A stretch of DNA of 38,166 nt, taken from the IMG/VR virus record IMGVR_UViG_3300045741_000329, positions 1 through 38,166 of that record; one strand, written 5' to 3'. Below, piece by piece: positions 27,348 through 36,663 of the stretch. The notes under the pieces were generated by a model. It was not told where the DNA came from. It made no database searches and saw nothing but the letters and a program-made list of their open reading frames with translations. Position 1 is the first letter of the stretch. Each line of letters starts with the position of its first letter. Position numbers and translations under genes: made by a program. This DNA is from a virus.

Positions 27348-27755
27348 TTACAAAATATCTATGTATGAAGGTTTGAATGCTGCAATCACACTCGCTTTCA
27401 AGTTTGCAACAGGAGTTTCGTTTCCCGTAATGATTCCCGCATCAATTGCGCGTCTCACTGATAGCCATCGTTGGTATAGAGATATAAATTGTGCTTTATC
27501 AGCCTCAGCCTGAGTGGGAATAGCGGGAGTGGTATCAATGGGTCCTATTGCAAGTCCATCTGCGAATGCCCGAGCGGCCTCCACTGCATCGAGTTTAGAT
27601 TTTATCTGAGACTTCAGACTCTCAAGCGAAGGCGCAGATCCGAACGAATACTCCTGTGAGAATGATAGGGATGGCGTTACTGAGTCTTCGAACGCAACCA
27701 CGACTTTTATCCGGTCTCCATCCTTCGTCGAAGATATTATTTTAGGCGTAATCAT
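27348..27755 (-). CDS. Hypothetical fibre-region protein (135 aa)
   Basis: A beta-rich N-terminus (KVVVAFEDSVTPSLSFSQE) is followed by helices (SLKSQIKSKLDAVEAARAF, FISLYQRWLSVRRAIDAG, NLKASVIAAFKPSYIDIL). The LYQRWLxVRRAID-like stretch recurs in short proteins encoded beside phage fibre genes, so a fibre connector or assembly factor is plausible. It lies one base after the TAG of the 483-aa gene (TAGTATG). No catalytic motif. Confidence 0.55.
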   Translation of the reverse strand: MITPKIISSTKDGDRIKVVVAFEDSVTPSLSFSQEYSFGSAPSLESLKSQIKSKLDAVEAARAFADGLAIGPIDTTPAIPTQAEADKAQFISLYQRWLSVRRAIDAGIITGNETPVANLKASVIAAFKPSYIDIL

Positions 27756-27756
27756 A

Positions 27757-29208
27757 CTAGATTTCTTTAGTGAATAGTGCGTTGAATGTTACATCGTGCG
27801 TATCGTCTGATAGGTCAACCGTCCAGTTATTACCAGTGTTACCGGCAGGCCAAGGGACGGCATGAACAACGCCCGCAGTTGCACTTGCGGGAACGTTTAG
27901 TGTGAACTCTACGTTACCCCCTGTAACTGAGCGAAAGTCTGCTTTTATAGCACCTGTAGAGTTGTTAGCAGCAGTGACGGAAATGCAATCAAGAAACACT
28001 CCTGCAGATGCTGCCAAAAGTGTAGTTTCCGTACCGTTTACCACATTCACTCTTGCTGTAGCGATAAGATCGCGTACATGCATTGGGCGAGTAACTTGTC
28101 TGCCCATTTTGTCAGACATTGGTCTTACATCGGCACCGTCCGATACTGCTGTGGGGTTTGCCGTATGCGCCACATATACAAACATCGAGTCGGGACCGCC
28201 CGCTACTGTATTTATAGGAAGAGGGTTTGAGGTCGAATATTGCCCACCACCAGAGTCAACAAGCGCCGAAGCTGTTGTTGCTGTTATACTAGATACAACA
28301 ACGGTACCGGTAATCGGAAAAGGATTCGAGCCTGAGTATCCGACTCCAGTGCTGTCAGAGATGTTTACCTGTGTAGAAACACCTGCTCCCGATACCCATG
28401 TGATAGGAACCGGATTGCTCCCCGAATACTGAACACCTGTAGAATCTACGAGAGCACTTTTCAATGACGCGGTCACGTCAGACGCAAGTACCGTTCCTGT
28501 TATCGGTAGGGGATTAGAGCCGGAATATTGCACGCCGGAAGAGTCGACTATTGCCGACCCAGTTGTGGCAGATCCTCCAGAGACAACCGTGACGGGGAAC
28601 GGATTAGCTTGGCTATAGGGCGTAGCACTCGAGTCGATAGCTTGCGTCGATGAGTTCGAGGCAGAAACACTGAAGGAGCCCGATACCTTCATCGCACCTG
28701 TATCTTGGTCGATTATAGAGATCCCCGCAGACGATTGTATATCCTTAATCGTAAAGAAGTCACCACGTCCTCCGGATGCCGATTGGGGAAACTGCATCGG
28801 CTTTCCCGCTTGGTCCATCATTATGACTGGGAACGGCTTTGCGTTCGGCTTGAGCGACATTTCACTGGGGAATGTGACTGGGGTAGGCTGTACTGTTATT
28901 TGTGGCTTCTCAGCTCGTGGGACGTTTACTGTAACCTGTGGGGTGGGAACTTTGATTTCCGGTATCTGAATTTCTGGTATCTTCACTTCAGGAGCTGCAA
29001 TCTGTATTTCTCTCAGAACAGCAGCGAGCTCGTCTTTATTTATCTTAGAGTTCGAGGCAAGTTCTTGCAGCGCAGGAGCGAACACGTCCATGATGTTCTT
29101 CGATACTTCGGACACCACAGAGGAGCGGTCCTGGTTGGCGTTCTTTTGCTTAGCTTTTTCGAGAAAGGTACCTAGCATCTCGTTTACTTTTTTTAAATCA
29201 GGATTCAT
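27757..29208 (-). CDS. Repeat-containing fibre/appendage protein, short paralog (483 aa)
   Basis: After a helical N-terminus (1-70) come Pro/Val beta repeats (PEIQIPEIKVPTPQVTVNVP), a shared motif RGDFFTIKDIQSSAGISIID, four to five copies of a unit like DSSGVQYSGSNPLPITG, and a C-terminal domain from about 340 (VRPMSDKMGRQVTRPMHVRD onward). The 964-aa protein has the same parts in the same order, so the two are paralogs differing in repeat number. They probably form trimeric stalks or appendages beneath the capsid. Repeat DNA at about 28200-28640 could recombine with its paralog. Confidence 0.6.
   Translation of the reverse strand: MNPDLKKVNEMLGTFLEKAKQKNANQDRSSVVSEVSKNIMDVFAPALQELASNSKINKDELAAVLREIQIAAPEVKIPEIQIPEIKVPTPQVTVNVPRAEKPQITVQPTPVTFPSEMSLKPNAKPFPVIMMDQAGKPMQFPQSASGGRGDFFTIKDIQSSAGISIIDQDTGAMKVSGSFSVSASNSSTQAIDSSATPYSQANPFPVTVVSGGSATTGSAIVDSSGVQYSGSNPLPITGTVLASDVTASLKSALVDSTGVQYSGSNPVPITWVSGAGVSTQVNISDSTGVGYSGSNPFPITGTVVVSSITATTASALVDSGGGQYSTSNPLPINTVAGGPDSMFVYVAHTANPTAVSDGADVRPMSDKMGRQVTRPMHVRDLIATARVNVVNGTETTLLAASAGVFLDCISVTAANNSTGAIKADFRSVTGGNVEFTLNVPASATAGVVHAVPWPAGNTGNNWTVDLSDDTHDVTFNALFTKEI
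28200..28640 (-). repeat. YSGSNP-type coding repeats in the 483-aa gene
   Basis: Four to five degenerate copies of a 17-20 codon unit containing YSGSNP-x-P lie here, spaced by variable Ser/Thr/Val linkers. They match those at about 31180-32570. Confidence 0.7.
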
Positions 29209-29229
29209 ATAGATATTTTACTATAGATT

Positions 29230-30324
29230 TTACCGACCGAATAAATATGAACTAGGAGAAGCGCCGGAATGGGGAATGTATGCGACCAGTATTCCGCACT
29301 CGTACAGACTCACAGTCGTCAAGTCTGTTGCAGTTGTCATTCCGATAACTGTTCCTCCCGCCGGATAGGCGGTGGAACCTTTAAACGAAGTAATCATGTT
29401 CGCGCTTGTTCCTGTTGCATATGTGGAGCTGGTCCCTCCGGTAATCATCTTTGCTGTCTCTGAAACCAACGATCCTTGGTACAGCCACCCTCCGTAGTCA
29501 ACAATATCTGCCCCAATGAGGTTTATATCTCCAGTGCTAAGATCCTCGATACTATATTCTTCCGTTATAGCACTGCCCGCACCTATCATTGACCACCCAT
29601 TTGTTGTACTCAATGCACGTTCGTTCACTTGAGGAGAATGCCCCGTGCCGTAACCTGAACCACCCGCACCTATCTGTGTAGTGAATCCGTTCGTGGTTCC
29701 ATTCGCGTTTGGACGTTTCGCTGTTACCCAGATGTCTCCGGGGTCGGTTAGCGAAGAGGAGTCATCGATATAGACATCACTGACTCTCATATCCTGAGTT
29801 CCATTTGAGCCTGCATTAGAGAATCTGAAGATACTCGTGGAAGTATTTGTGATAGTCGCATTAGTAATTGATATCGCCGAGTTACCATCCACTGAAAGCT
29901 CGAGACGGTTAACTGAGCCAGATGTTATCGTGTAAGCTAACGAGATTCGATACCACCTCCCTGTTGCAAGGGCTGGTCCGTCTGCGCCGATTTGTGCCGT
30001 CACAGTATTCCAAAGCTGTAGTACTCCTGCTGTCGTCATTCTAAAGTTGATACAAGTAACAACCCCCGAAGTAAGGATTTGGGCAAAGGTTCCTAATGCG
30101 CTAGGAAGTGCGTTGACGTAAAGATAAAAACTTATTCTCGTTCCCGTATCACCAACAACACCTGGCTTTGTCGCAGCAGAGACGGATGAGCCTGGGGGTA
30201 TCTTCAGCGAACGCAAATGATTCCCGTGTACAAAATCAGAAACCACTGTTGTTGCCGACGTGGTATCCCAAAGTAAAATTCCAAAATCGGCATCACCCCC
30301 AGGCTCTAAGAATTTTGTTGTCAT
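29230..30324 (-). CDS. Beta-sandwich fibre protein, LamG-like (364 aa)
   Basis: The sequence shows the strand pattern of a concanavalin-like sandwich: NHLRSLKIPPGSSVSAAT, TRISFYLYVNALPS, RWYRISLAYTITSGSVNRLE, MRVSDVYIDDSSS. The C-terminal third (DYGGWLYQGSLVSETAKMIT and on to VSLYECGILVAYIPHSG) is a second beta domain. It sits between the two repeat-stalk paralogs and starts one base after the longer one's stop (TAA-T-ATG). It likely binds a glycan or caps an appendage. Confidence 0.6.
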   Translation of the reverse strand: MTTKFLEPGGDADFGILLWDTTSATTVVSDFVHGNHLRSLKIPPGSSVSAATKPGVVGDTGTRISFYLYVNALPSALGTFAQILTSGVVTCINFRMTTAGVLQLWNTVTAQIGADGPALATGRWYRISLAYTITSGSVNRLELSVDGNSAISITNATITNTSTSIFRFSNAGSNGTQDMRVSDVYIDDSSSLTDPGDIWVTAKRPNANGTTNGFTTQIGAGGSGYGTGHSPQVNERALSTTNGWSMIGAGSAITEEYSIEDLSTGDINLIGADIVDYGGWLYQGSLVSETAKMITGGTSSTYATGTSANMITSFKGSTAYPAGGTVIGMTTATDLTTVSLYECGILVAYIPHSGASPSSYLFGR

Positions 30325-30325
30325 A

Positions 30326-33220
30326 TTAGATATTCTTGGCGAAGAGTGCGGTAATATTCGTTACCTGTGATCCCGTCGATATATCTGTTCCTAGTTGCAC
30401 TGTCCAGGCAGCATTGGGGTTAGCTTGCGGATATGGGACAGCAGGAGTCCAAACTGCGGGACCGTAATCGGCTGAGGGGACCGATAGTATCGTAACCGTA
30501 CCTCCTGCCGTACTTTCTCTAATCGTTAGCGTAATACTTCCCTGAGCTGATCCAGTGGTACCGCCACGAGTAAAGAGCGACGTTGTTGACGCAGAAACAG
30601 AGATTAAATCAAGATACTGTCCTGCCGCTCCCGCAAGTAACGTGGTCTCAGTATTCGTTGCTAAGGCAACAAATGCAGTTGCTATCAGTTCCCTCACTTG
30701 TACTGGAGTAATCACTGTACGCCCCAACTTATCTGCCATTGGTCGTATGTCAGCGCCATCGGCTACGGCCGTAGGGTTCGTAGTTCGAGCGATATGCGTC
30801 ATCATTGAGTCAAGTGAGCCAGTCACGAAAACTGAAGTCGCAACGTCAGTAGCATGTACGGTCCTAAGTGTGGTTGTTTGCACTTCTCCAGTCCCGAGGT
30901 TGGCAAGCTTTGCTCTGTCCCATGATGTTCCATTGAGACCCATCATCATTGCCATGCTCGCAGGTAAGTCGTTGCTACTTGGGATAGCATCTGTTGTTGT
31001 CTGGGTACTTAGGTTTGAGTTACTTGCCAATATGGTCCTAAGAGAACCGGCAGACGATGCACCGGTGTTGGTATCGACTGTGGTGCCGTTTACTTGGAGT
31101 ATGTTAGTGGAAGAAACGGTATCTCCTGCTTGTATAAAACGAGTCGCTGTTGCTCCATCACCAGGACCGAAAGGTAGCGCAATTGTGGCTGAGGTAGGAA
31201 CAGGATTAGAGCCGGAGTAAGCAACACCCGTAGAGTCAGTGAGAACTGTCGCTACGCTATTTGTGATTCCTGTTAGTGTTGTGACTGTAGTAATCGTACC
31301 CGAATTCACAACAACAGATGCGTCCGAATTCCCCGCTATTACAACACGAGTTGCACTTGCAGCATCACCCTGTCCTGACGGAAGTGTAAGTGTCGCTGAG
31401 GTTGGGAGTGGGTTCGAGCCTGAGTACTGTACCCCACTGGAGTCCGTGAGCGCCACGTTCATCGTGGCCGTTGCGTTAGTAACAAGCGTAAAGGGGAACG
31501 GATTCGATCCACTATATTGAACACCAGAACTATCTATGTTTGCTGCTGCAATTGTATTTATAATGCCAGTGAGTGTAGCTACGTTCCAAGTCCCCGACTG
31601 CGTGACAGCTCCTGTGATTGGTACTGGGTTAGATCCACTGTATGCCACACCAGTACTATCCACTATATTTGTGGCAGTTGAATTTGTGATACTTGTCACT
31701 GTGACGGCAGGCATCGTAAGAACATTCACGCTATCTATTGCCCCGCTAAGCTGTTGTACATCCAGGTGCGATGCTCGTAGTTCAGTATCGGTAAGTCCGC
31801 TTGAACCGGTGGGCAATTCCACCTTCATTCTTCCATCTGGATTTACGAGATTGGTGGCAGTAGTACCGAAAACATCTGTGACTGAGACACTCCAGTTCGC
31901 TCCGGACATCTGCATAACATCGATATGAGATGCGCGAAGCTCTGTATCAGTGAGTCCACTAGATCCTGTCGGGAGTTCTACCTTTACTCGCCCATCAGGG
32001 TTCATTATCTCCGCAAAGGTAGATGCCGCAGCTCCGGTGATGTAGACAGAATCAATGGTTCCGGACATTTGAACAATATCTATGTGAGAAGCACGCAGTT
32101 GTGTGTCTGTGAGTCCTGTGCTCACTCCCGATATCACGTTGACTGAAACCACAGCGTCAGTCGCGTGTACGACACGGATAGCGTTATCCTGATAGCCAGT
32201 TCCTACAACCACAGGATTGCCCCCAACCTGAATGAGGTTCATCGAACCAACAGCATCTGAAGCATAAAAGGTTGCCCCTGGGGTTGTCGAGATGCTGCCC
32301 GTAATCGGTATTGGATTCGAACCAGAGTAAGCGAGTCCGGATGAGTCTACGAGTGCAGCTGCTACCGAGTTTGTTATCGACGTGACTGTAACTGCAGGCA
32401 TTGAAAGTACATCTGTGGAAAATGATATTCCACTTACTTGTCGTACATCAATGGGAACTGACTGAATTACATTTACTGACCCAACGGCGTCGGATGCGTA
32501 GAAAGTTGCACCCGGAGTAGTTGAGATAGAGCCTGTGATGGGAAGAGGATTGGAAACGCTGAAATCACCGTCAGAATTACCTATTTGAGCGATAGTAGAT
32601 GTTGCTGAGGATGTAACTGAAAAGTTGCCCGTGACTTTCAGAGCGCCCTCCATCTGGTCGATAAGGGAAGCGCCGGATGACGTCTGTATGTCTTTTATAG
32701 TGAAGAAGTCTCCTCTACCTCCTCCGGCACCACTTGAGAACGCCATCGGTTTCCCTGCCTGATCTACCATGAGGACTGGGAACGGCTTGTCAGCGGGCTT
32801 GAGACGCATTACATCGGGGAAAGTTACAGGTGTTGGGCTCACATTCACAATAGGGGCATCTACTTTCGGAATATTCACGGTTACTTTCGGCTCAGGGACC
32901 TGAATATTGGGTATTTTTATCTCGGGAACATTTACGGTTACTTGTGGAGCCGGAACATTTATGGGCGGCAGCTTGATTTCGGGGAAATCTGGGAATGGCG
33001 GGAGCGTGGGAGTGTCGATTTTAGGAACTATTACATCCGGAACATTGACTGATACATTCGGAGCAGCGATTTTGAGCCCCTGAATAGCCTCTTTTACCTG
33101 ATCGACGAGATTGGAGCCAAGAATTGAGAATATGCCGATCATGTCCTGTCGGTTTTTCTCATCCTTCGCATCCTGAAGTTTCCTTTTCAGGAAATCATCG
33201 GCAGCTTTCAGAGGATTCAT
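30326..33220 (-). CDS. Large repeat-containing fibre/appendage protein (964 aa)
   Basis: The layout matches the 483-aa protein: helical N-terminus (1-50), Pro/Val-rich beta repeats (IKIPNIQVPEPKVTVNIPKV, about 60-140), RGDFFTIKDIQTSSGASLID, a long repeat region (about 215-700) and a shared C-terminal domain (IRPMADKLGRTVITPVQVRE onward). The repeat region has about five YSGSNP units and three units like GLTDTELRASHIDVMQMSG. It is the longest virion gene and directly follows the portal gene (TAGTATG). A rigid stalk or collar fibre is the best guess; the family is not recognised. Confidence 0.6.
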   Translation of the reverse strand: MNPLKAADDFLKRKLQDAKDEKNRQDMIGIFSILGSNLVDQVKEAIQGLKIAAPNVSVNVPDVIVPKIDTPTLPPFPDFPEIKLPPINVPAPQVTVNVPEIKIPNIQVPEPKVTVNIPKVDAPIVNVSPTPVTFPDVMRLKPADKPFPVLMVDQAGKPMAFSSGAGGGRGDFFTIKDIQTSSGASLIDQMEGALKVTGNFSVTSSATSTIAQIGNSDGDFSVSNPLPITGSISTTPGATFYASDAVGSVNVIQSVPIDVRQVSGISFSTDVLSMPAVTVTSITNSVAAALVDSSGLAYSGSNPIPITGSISTTPGATFYASDAVGSMNLIQVGGNPVVVGTGYQDNAIRVVHATDAVVSVNVISGVSTGLTDTQLRASHIDIVQMSGTIDSVYITGAAASTFAEIMNPDGRVKVELPTGSSGLTDTELRASHIDVMQMSGANWSVSVTDVFGTTATNLVNPDGRMKVELPTGSSGLTDTELRASHLDVQQLSGAIDSVNVLTMPAVTVTSITNSTATNIVDSTGVAYSGSNPVPITGAVTQSGTWNVATLTGIINTIAAANIDSSGVQYSGSNPFPFTLVTNATATMNVALTDSSGVQYSGSNPLPTSATLTLPSGQGDAASATRVVIAGNSDASVVVNSGTITTVTTLTGITNSVATVLTDSTGVAYSGSNPVPTSATIALPFGPGDGATATRFIQAGDTVSSTNILQVNGTTVDTNTGASSAGSLRTILASNSNLSTQTTTDAIPSSNDLPASMAMMMGLNGTSWDRAKLANLGTGEVQTTTLRTVHATDVATSVFVTGSLDSMMTHIARTTNPTAVADGADIRPMADKLGRTVITPVQVRELIATAFVALATNTETTLLAGAAGQYLDLISVSASTTSLFTRGGTTGSAQGSITLTIRESTAGGTVTILSVPSADYGPAVWTPAVPYPQANPNAAWTVQLGTDISTGSQVTNITALFAKNI
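31180..32570 (-). repeat. Two families of coding repeats in the 964-aa gene
   Basis: About five copies of DSSGVxYSGSNPxP and three copies of LTDTxLRASHxDVxQ are interleaved. The LRASH copies lie near 31750-32110. DNA identity between copies is partial, so this is an old expansion with some younger blocks. Confidence 0.7.
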
Positions 33221-33221
33221 A

Positions 33222-35018
33222 CTAGCTTCCCATTAGCTGTCCTATTTGTTGTAGAGAGTCCTGAATACTTGCAGTCATTGCAGGGTCCTGTGAGGATTGC
33301 GCAGCTTGCTGTGGTGCTGCGTCTGTCGGTTGTGTGGGGTTCATCGGGGGTGGCTGCATAGCAACTTGCGACAACCTGTCCTGTTCTTCCTTTACATCCT
33401 TCAACTCAGCGGGAGTAAGGTCGAGGATTTTTAGAGAACGCTGTTGGAGAATAGATTTCAATACTTGATTCTCTGGTGACTGCGCTGCAACGTATCCGAA
33501 CTTCTGTATAGACTTCAGGTCATCGGCCTCTTGCTCAGATGAAGAAGCGACGGTCGGATCGTAACCTGCTTTCGATTTCCAATCGGCGTTGTATACAACC
33601 TTCTCGTACATTTTTCCGCCAATACCTGTCTTATACAAAGTCATCTTATCGAATTTATTTGCCTGCATCATCTTATCCCATTTCACCGCAAGTCGATACC
33701 AAGAATCCTTGTAATACTTCGATGAAGTTTTGGCCCTCTCCTGTGCTTTACCGGCGAGGATCTGTATTTCTCCGAGTGTCTGTATTCCCTGCTCGGTCTG
33801 CCCTTTCTCTATAGCAGTGGCACCGGTGCCCCGCTCTACGATATTCGTAACAAAGTTTATTGCATTCAACGTGTCGTCGAGTCCATTGATAGCAACGGGC
33901 ATTATGGTCTTATTTGGGTCACCAGGAGCAGGCAACATTCGTCCTGGTCCCGGCTCATATGTTTGCGGTGTGTATCCCTGAATGGTCGCGTCATACCAGT
34001 GCATTCCAAAGTTAGAGAGCGTTCGGCTCTCTACCTGCTGAGAAAACCACACATTGATTACCTTATTCGGTGTACGCACGAGATCAGCCACGGAATCCGG
34101 ATAGATGTCATTTGTCTCACTGTCCTCAGACCAGAACTCAAACGGCCACTCCTCTATGCCGATACAGTCAACGAGTAACTCATCGGATAACTCGATAGAG
34201 TCATCGGCGATTACGACAACGTGACGCTCGAACTTCTTCAGCTTGTTGTTCCAAAGCTGCGTGAAGTGTTCATTGAGATTCACCAGAACATCGCCACCGG
34301 CAAAGAGTGAGAACTTCTCGTTCTGGACACCCATTGACCGTAGACGCTCGACTGAACGTTCCCACGCCTCCTTATTCTTAGATGACTGCACAATCCCTTT
34401 ATCAGTGGCGAGCCACCTCTTGAGCTGTGCCTTGCCTTCTCTTGTGTACCGGTCGTCTACAAGTATGTCGCGCAGTGGCTTGAATATGTTTTGGTGGACT
34501 ATATACCTTGCAGTTTCAACATCGAGAGGGTTTGTGAGGGGATCATACACAACATCAAACACATCCAAAATATCAGTACAAATTCCTTTTTCATAGAGGT
34601 TGAGCTTTTTAGTTGAGATGCCATAGAGGAGAACATTCTTTTTATCCTGTATGTCCTTCAGGTTCAAGTTTTCACGCTTGAACATCGAATCCCACATCTC
34701 CTGATAGATTATTTCCTTCATTTCATCGCCTGATTTTTCCTTCCAAGAAACCTCGGGAGCATCGTCGATCTTGCTGAGTATCGTTTTGATAGTCTCCTTC
34801 ATCAGAGGAATGTTCGCCGCCTGACGTTGCGTGAGTCGGTTAGTCTTCACCTTGTTCCGGTACAGTTCGTAGTTCTCATTCCAATCAGTGTGTTTCCGCA
34901 CTTGAAACTCTCGTGCAGACTTCTTTTCATTTATGAGCTTCGTTACCTTATCAGAAATAAATTGACCACCTGGAGTCGTGAGGTTTGAGGTGTTTATAGA
35001 TGAGCTATATGCGGCCAT
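33222..35018 (-). CDS. Portal protein (598 aa)
   Basis: The protein shows portal-type order: an N-terminal helical wing (SAREFQVRKHTDWNENYELY, NRLTQRQAANIPLMKETIKT), a beta core (DVFDVVYDPLTNPLD, TARYIVHQNIF), a long channel helix region (NFVTNIVERGTGATAIEKGQ, KAQERAKTSSKYYKDSW), and a C-terminal Gln/Pro-rich helix (about 540-598) resembling a barrel. It is downstream of terminase, as expected. It forms the DNA gate in one capsid vertex. A promoter candidate precedes it in an 86-bp gap. Confidence 0.8.
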   Translation of the reverse strand: MAAYSSSINTSNLTTPGGQFISDKVTKLINEKKSAREFQVRKHTDWNENYELYRNKVKTNRLTQRQAANIPLMKETIKTILSKIDDAPEVSWKEKSGDEMKEIIYQEMWDSMFKRENLNLKDIQDKKNVLLYGISTKKLNLYEKGICTDILDVFDVVYDPLTNPLDVETARYIVHQNIFKPLRDILVDDRYTREGKAQLKRWLATDKGIVQSSKNKEAWERSVERLRSMGVQNEKFSLFAGGDVLVNLNEHFTQLWNNKLKKFERHVVVIADDSIELSDELLVDCIGIEEWPFEFWSEDSETNDIYPDSVADLVRTPNKVINVWFSQQVESRTLSNFGMHWYDATIQGYTPQTYEPGPGRMLPAPGDPNKTIMPVAINGLDDTLNAINFVTNIVERGTGATAIEKGQTEQGIQTLGEIQILAGKAQERAKTSSKYYKDSWYRLAVKWDKMMQANKFDKMTLYKTGIGGKMYEKVVYNADWKSKAGYDPTVASSSEQEADDLKSIQKFGYVAAQSPENQVLKSILQQRSLKILDLTPAELKDVKEEQDRLSQVAMQPPPMNPTQPTDAAPQQAAQSSQDPAMTASIQDSLQQIGQLMGS

Positions 35019-35063
35019 GAGAGATATGGAGCCGCCCTTTGTATGGGGTAGGAGCTTTCTAAT

Positions 35064-35091
35064 ATTATGCGCCTAATAAAGAGCTAGTCAA
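35064..35091 (-). promoter_or_regulatory. Promoter candidate before the portal gene
   Basis: TTGACT (35091-35086), a 16-nt spacer and CATAAT (35069-35064), with TAATAT two bases further as an alternative. It lies in the 86-bp gap between the 60-aa gene and the portal gene and would start the virion genes independently of packaging genes. Confidence 0.5.
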
Positions 35092-35104
35092 CAGGACCTG
35101 TGTA

Positions 35105-35287
35105 TTACTTTCTACGCCTCCAAGGCCAGTACGAGAGCTGTACCCCCATAAAACTACCCTCGCCATCGAAGTGTATGATTGTTTGCCCACCCTTCACTCC
35201 GGACAGACCGCCGGATTTCACCAGTGCATTAAAAATCTCTCGAAACTTATCCTCGTACTCTTCCTCGATTTCGATCTGGAGTTTCAT
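35105..35287 (-). CDS. Hypothetical small protein after terminase (60 aa)
   Basis: MKLQIEIEEEYEDKFREIFN is followed by GGQTIIHFDGEGSFMGVQLS and WPWRRRK. A helix between beta strands with a basic Trp-rich tail is predicted. The start overlaps the terminase stop (ATGA), so it is translated with it. It might assist terminase or be a ring-forming accessory. I recognise no family. Confidence 0.65.
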   Translation of the reverse strand: MKLQIEIEEEYEDKFREIFNALVKSGGLSGVKGGQTIIHFDGEGSFMGVQLSYWPWRRRK

Positions 35288-36663
35288 AGTCCGATCTCTG
35301 GGTAGTAGTTCTCTGGTAATGGGGAGGCTATGTTAGATATTATACCACGCGGATTCGCAAAGGTGAGCATAAGTGCATCTGCTATATCTGGGGATGGCAA
35401 ACCTCGCTTCTTCATATCTTGCTTAGATTCCATCTGGAGTTTGCCAGTAGACGTGAACTTATACTTGATATTTGCCATCTCGTAGAAGTCGTCATCCTTG
35501 GGCAGTGTGGCCGTCTTTATCCATTGTCGGACCGTATCGTACAGTTCGGCACGTTGGTTCATGTAGTGTTCGGTATCCTTTGCAGTTTCGGCAACGTTTA
35601 CAGCACACACAGGCCATGCCTGCTCTCTAAGCCTGTCCACTATGCCGGCGCCGATTCCTATTACATCCACGTTTATGTTCTCGGGACGTACTCGGTGCTC
35701 CTTCGCAAGCCGTATTACTTGCCCCGCAATCTGCATCGTGTCCTGCCCACTGAAAGTGAATTTGTGTGTGACCGTCTCCATCTGCCGGATAACAAAAGCT
35801 GTTCGATCGTCGCCAAAACGAGCAGGGTCTACCCCCATTTTCAGTTCCCACTGGGCGAGCGTCTTCGATTCTCGGTCCATTGCCTTTGATACATCATCGA
35901 CCGATATGAGTGTCTCCACGTCAGCACGAGGGAACTCTCCTAGAACACGTACCCTGTATACATCGGAGTCTTCTCCGTAGTTCACTTTGAACCTTTCTAT
36001 GTCTGCCTGTGTGATGAGACCGGGGATGACAAGCGCCTGAGCTTTCACGTTAGGAGTATCGAGAGCGCTGATCTGTATCTTTTTCACCGTGGGAGACTTG
36101 AATGAGTTGGCAAACCGACCTGAGTTCTGTGTAGGATTGCCTATCAGGAGCACCCTAGAAGGCGCCAGACCGTCTACAGCCGTAAATATCTCCTCAGAGA
36201 CACCGGAAGCCTCGTCTACGACCACGAGAAGGTGTGGCGAGTGGAATCCTTGGAACTGCTCTGATTTATCTGCTGAGAGCCCGAGAGCAAACCACTTATC
36301 CCCAAGCTCTATTTTTGTGTTCAAAATAGCTGAACTAGGATAGATTGCCTTGCCGGCAACACTTGATCGTATCTCTCTCCATAGTAGTTGCTCCACCTGT
36401 CTAAATGTCGGTGCAGTGGTTATAACTACAGCATCATCGTATGAGCACATCCACCAGTTTACTACTCGAGCGGCCGTATAGGTCTTCCCGGAAGCGTGAC
36501 ACGATCTCACTGAGACCTCGGGATAGTCTCTAACTGCCTCGAGTATCTCCTTTTCCTTTTCCCATACTGGAGACTTGAGTATCTCTTCGGCGAAATAGAC
36601 AGGATCACTCTTTATTTTCTCCCGGAGTGTCCGTATTTGTTCCTTCGTCGGGATTGTTTGCAT
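35284..36663 (-). CDS. terL: Terminase large subunit (459 aa)
   Basis: ATPase motifs are SCHASGKTYTA with Lys60 (Walker A) and LLVVVDEASG with Asp150-Glu151 (Walker B and catalytic Glu), followed by VLLIGNPTQNSG (coupling motif III). The nuclease domain has GVDPARFGDDRTAF (Asp279 and Asp285/286), NVDVIGIGAG (Asp333) and PDIADALMLTF. This is the full packaging motor: ATP-driven DNA translocation and cutting. It starts within the small-subunit gene (59-nt overlap). The head packaging type (pac or cos) cannot be told from this sequence, though the circular-like ends favour headful packaging. Confidence 0.95.
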   Translation of the reverse strand: MQTIPTKEQIRTLREKIKSDPVYFAEEILKSPVWEKEKEILEAVRDYPEVSVRSCHASGKTYTAARVVNWWMCSYDDAVVITTAPTFRQVEQLLWREIRSSVAGKAIYPSSAILNTKIELGDKWFALGLSADKSEQFQGFHSPHLLVVVDEASGVSEEIFTAVDGLAPSRVLLIGNPTQNSGRFANSFKSPTVKKIQISALDTPNVKAQALVIPGLITQADIERFKVNYGEDSDVYRVRVLGEFPRADVETLISVDDVSKAMDRESKTLAQWELKMGVDPARFGDDRTAFVIRQMETVTHKFTFSGQDTMQIAGQVIRLAKEHRVRPENINVDVIGIGAGIVDRLREQAWPVCAVNVAETAKDTEHYMNQRAELYDTVRQWIKTATLPKDDDFYEMANIKYKFTSTGKLQMESKQDMKKRGLPSPDIADALMLTFANPRGIISNIASPLPENYYPEIGL

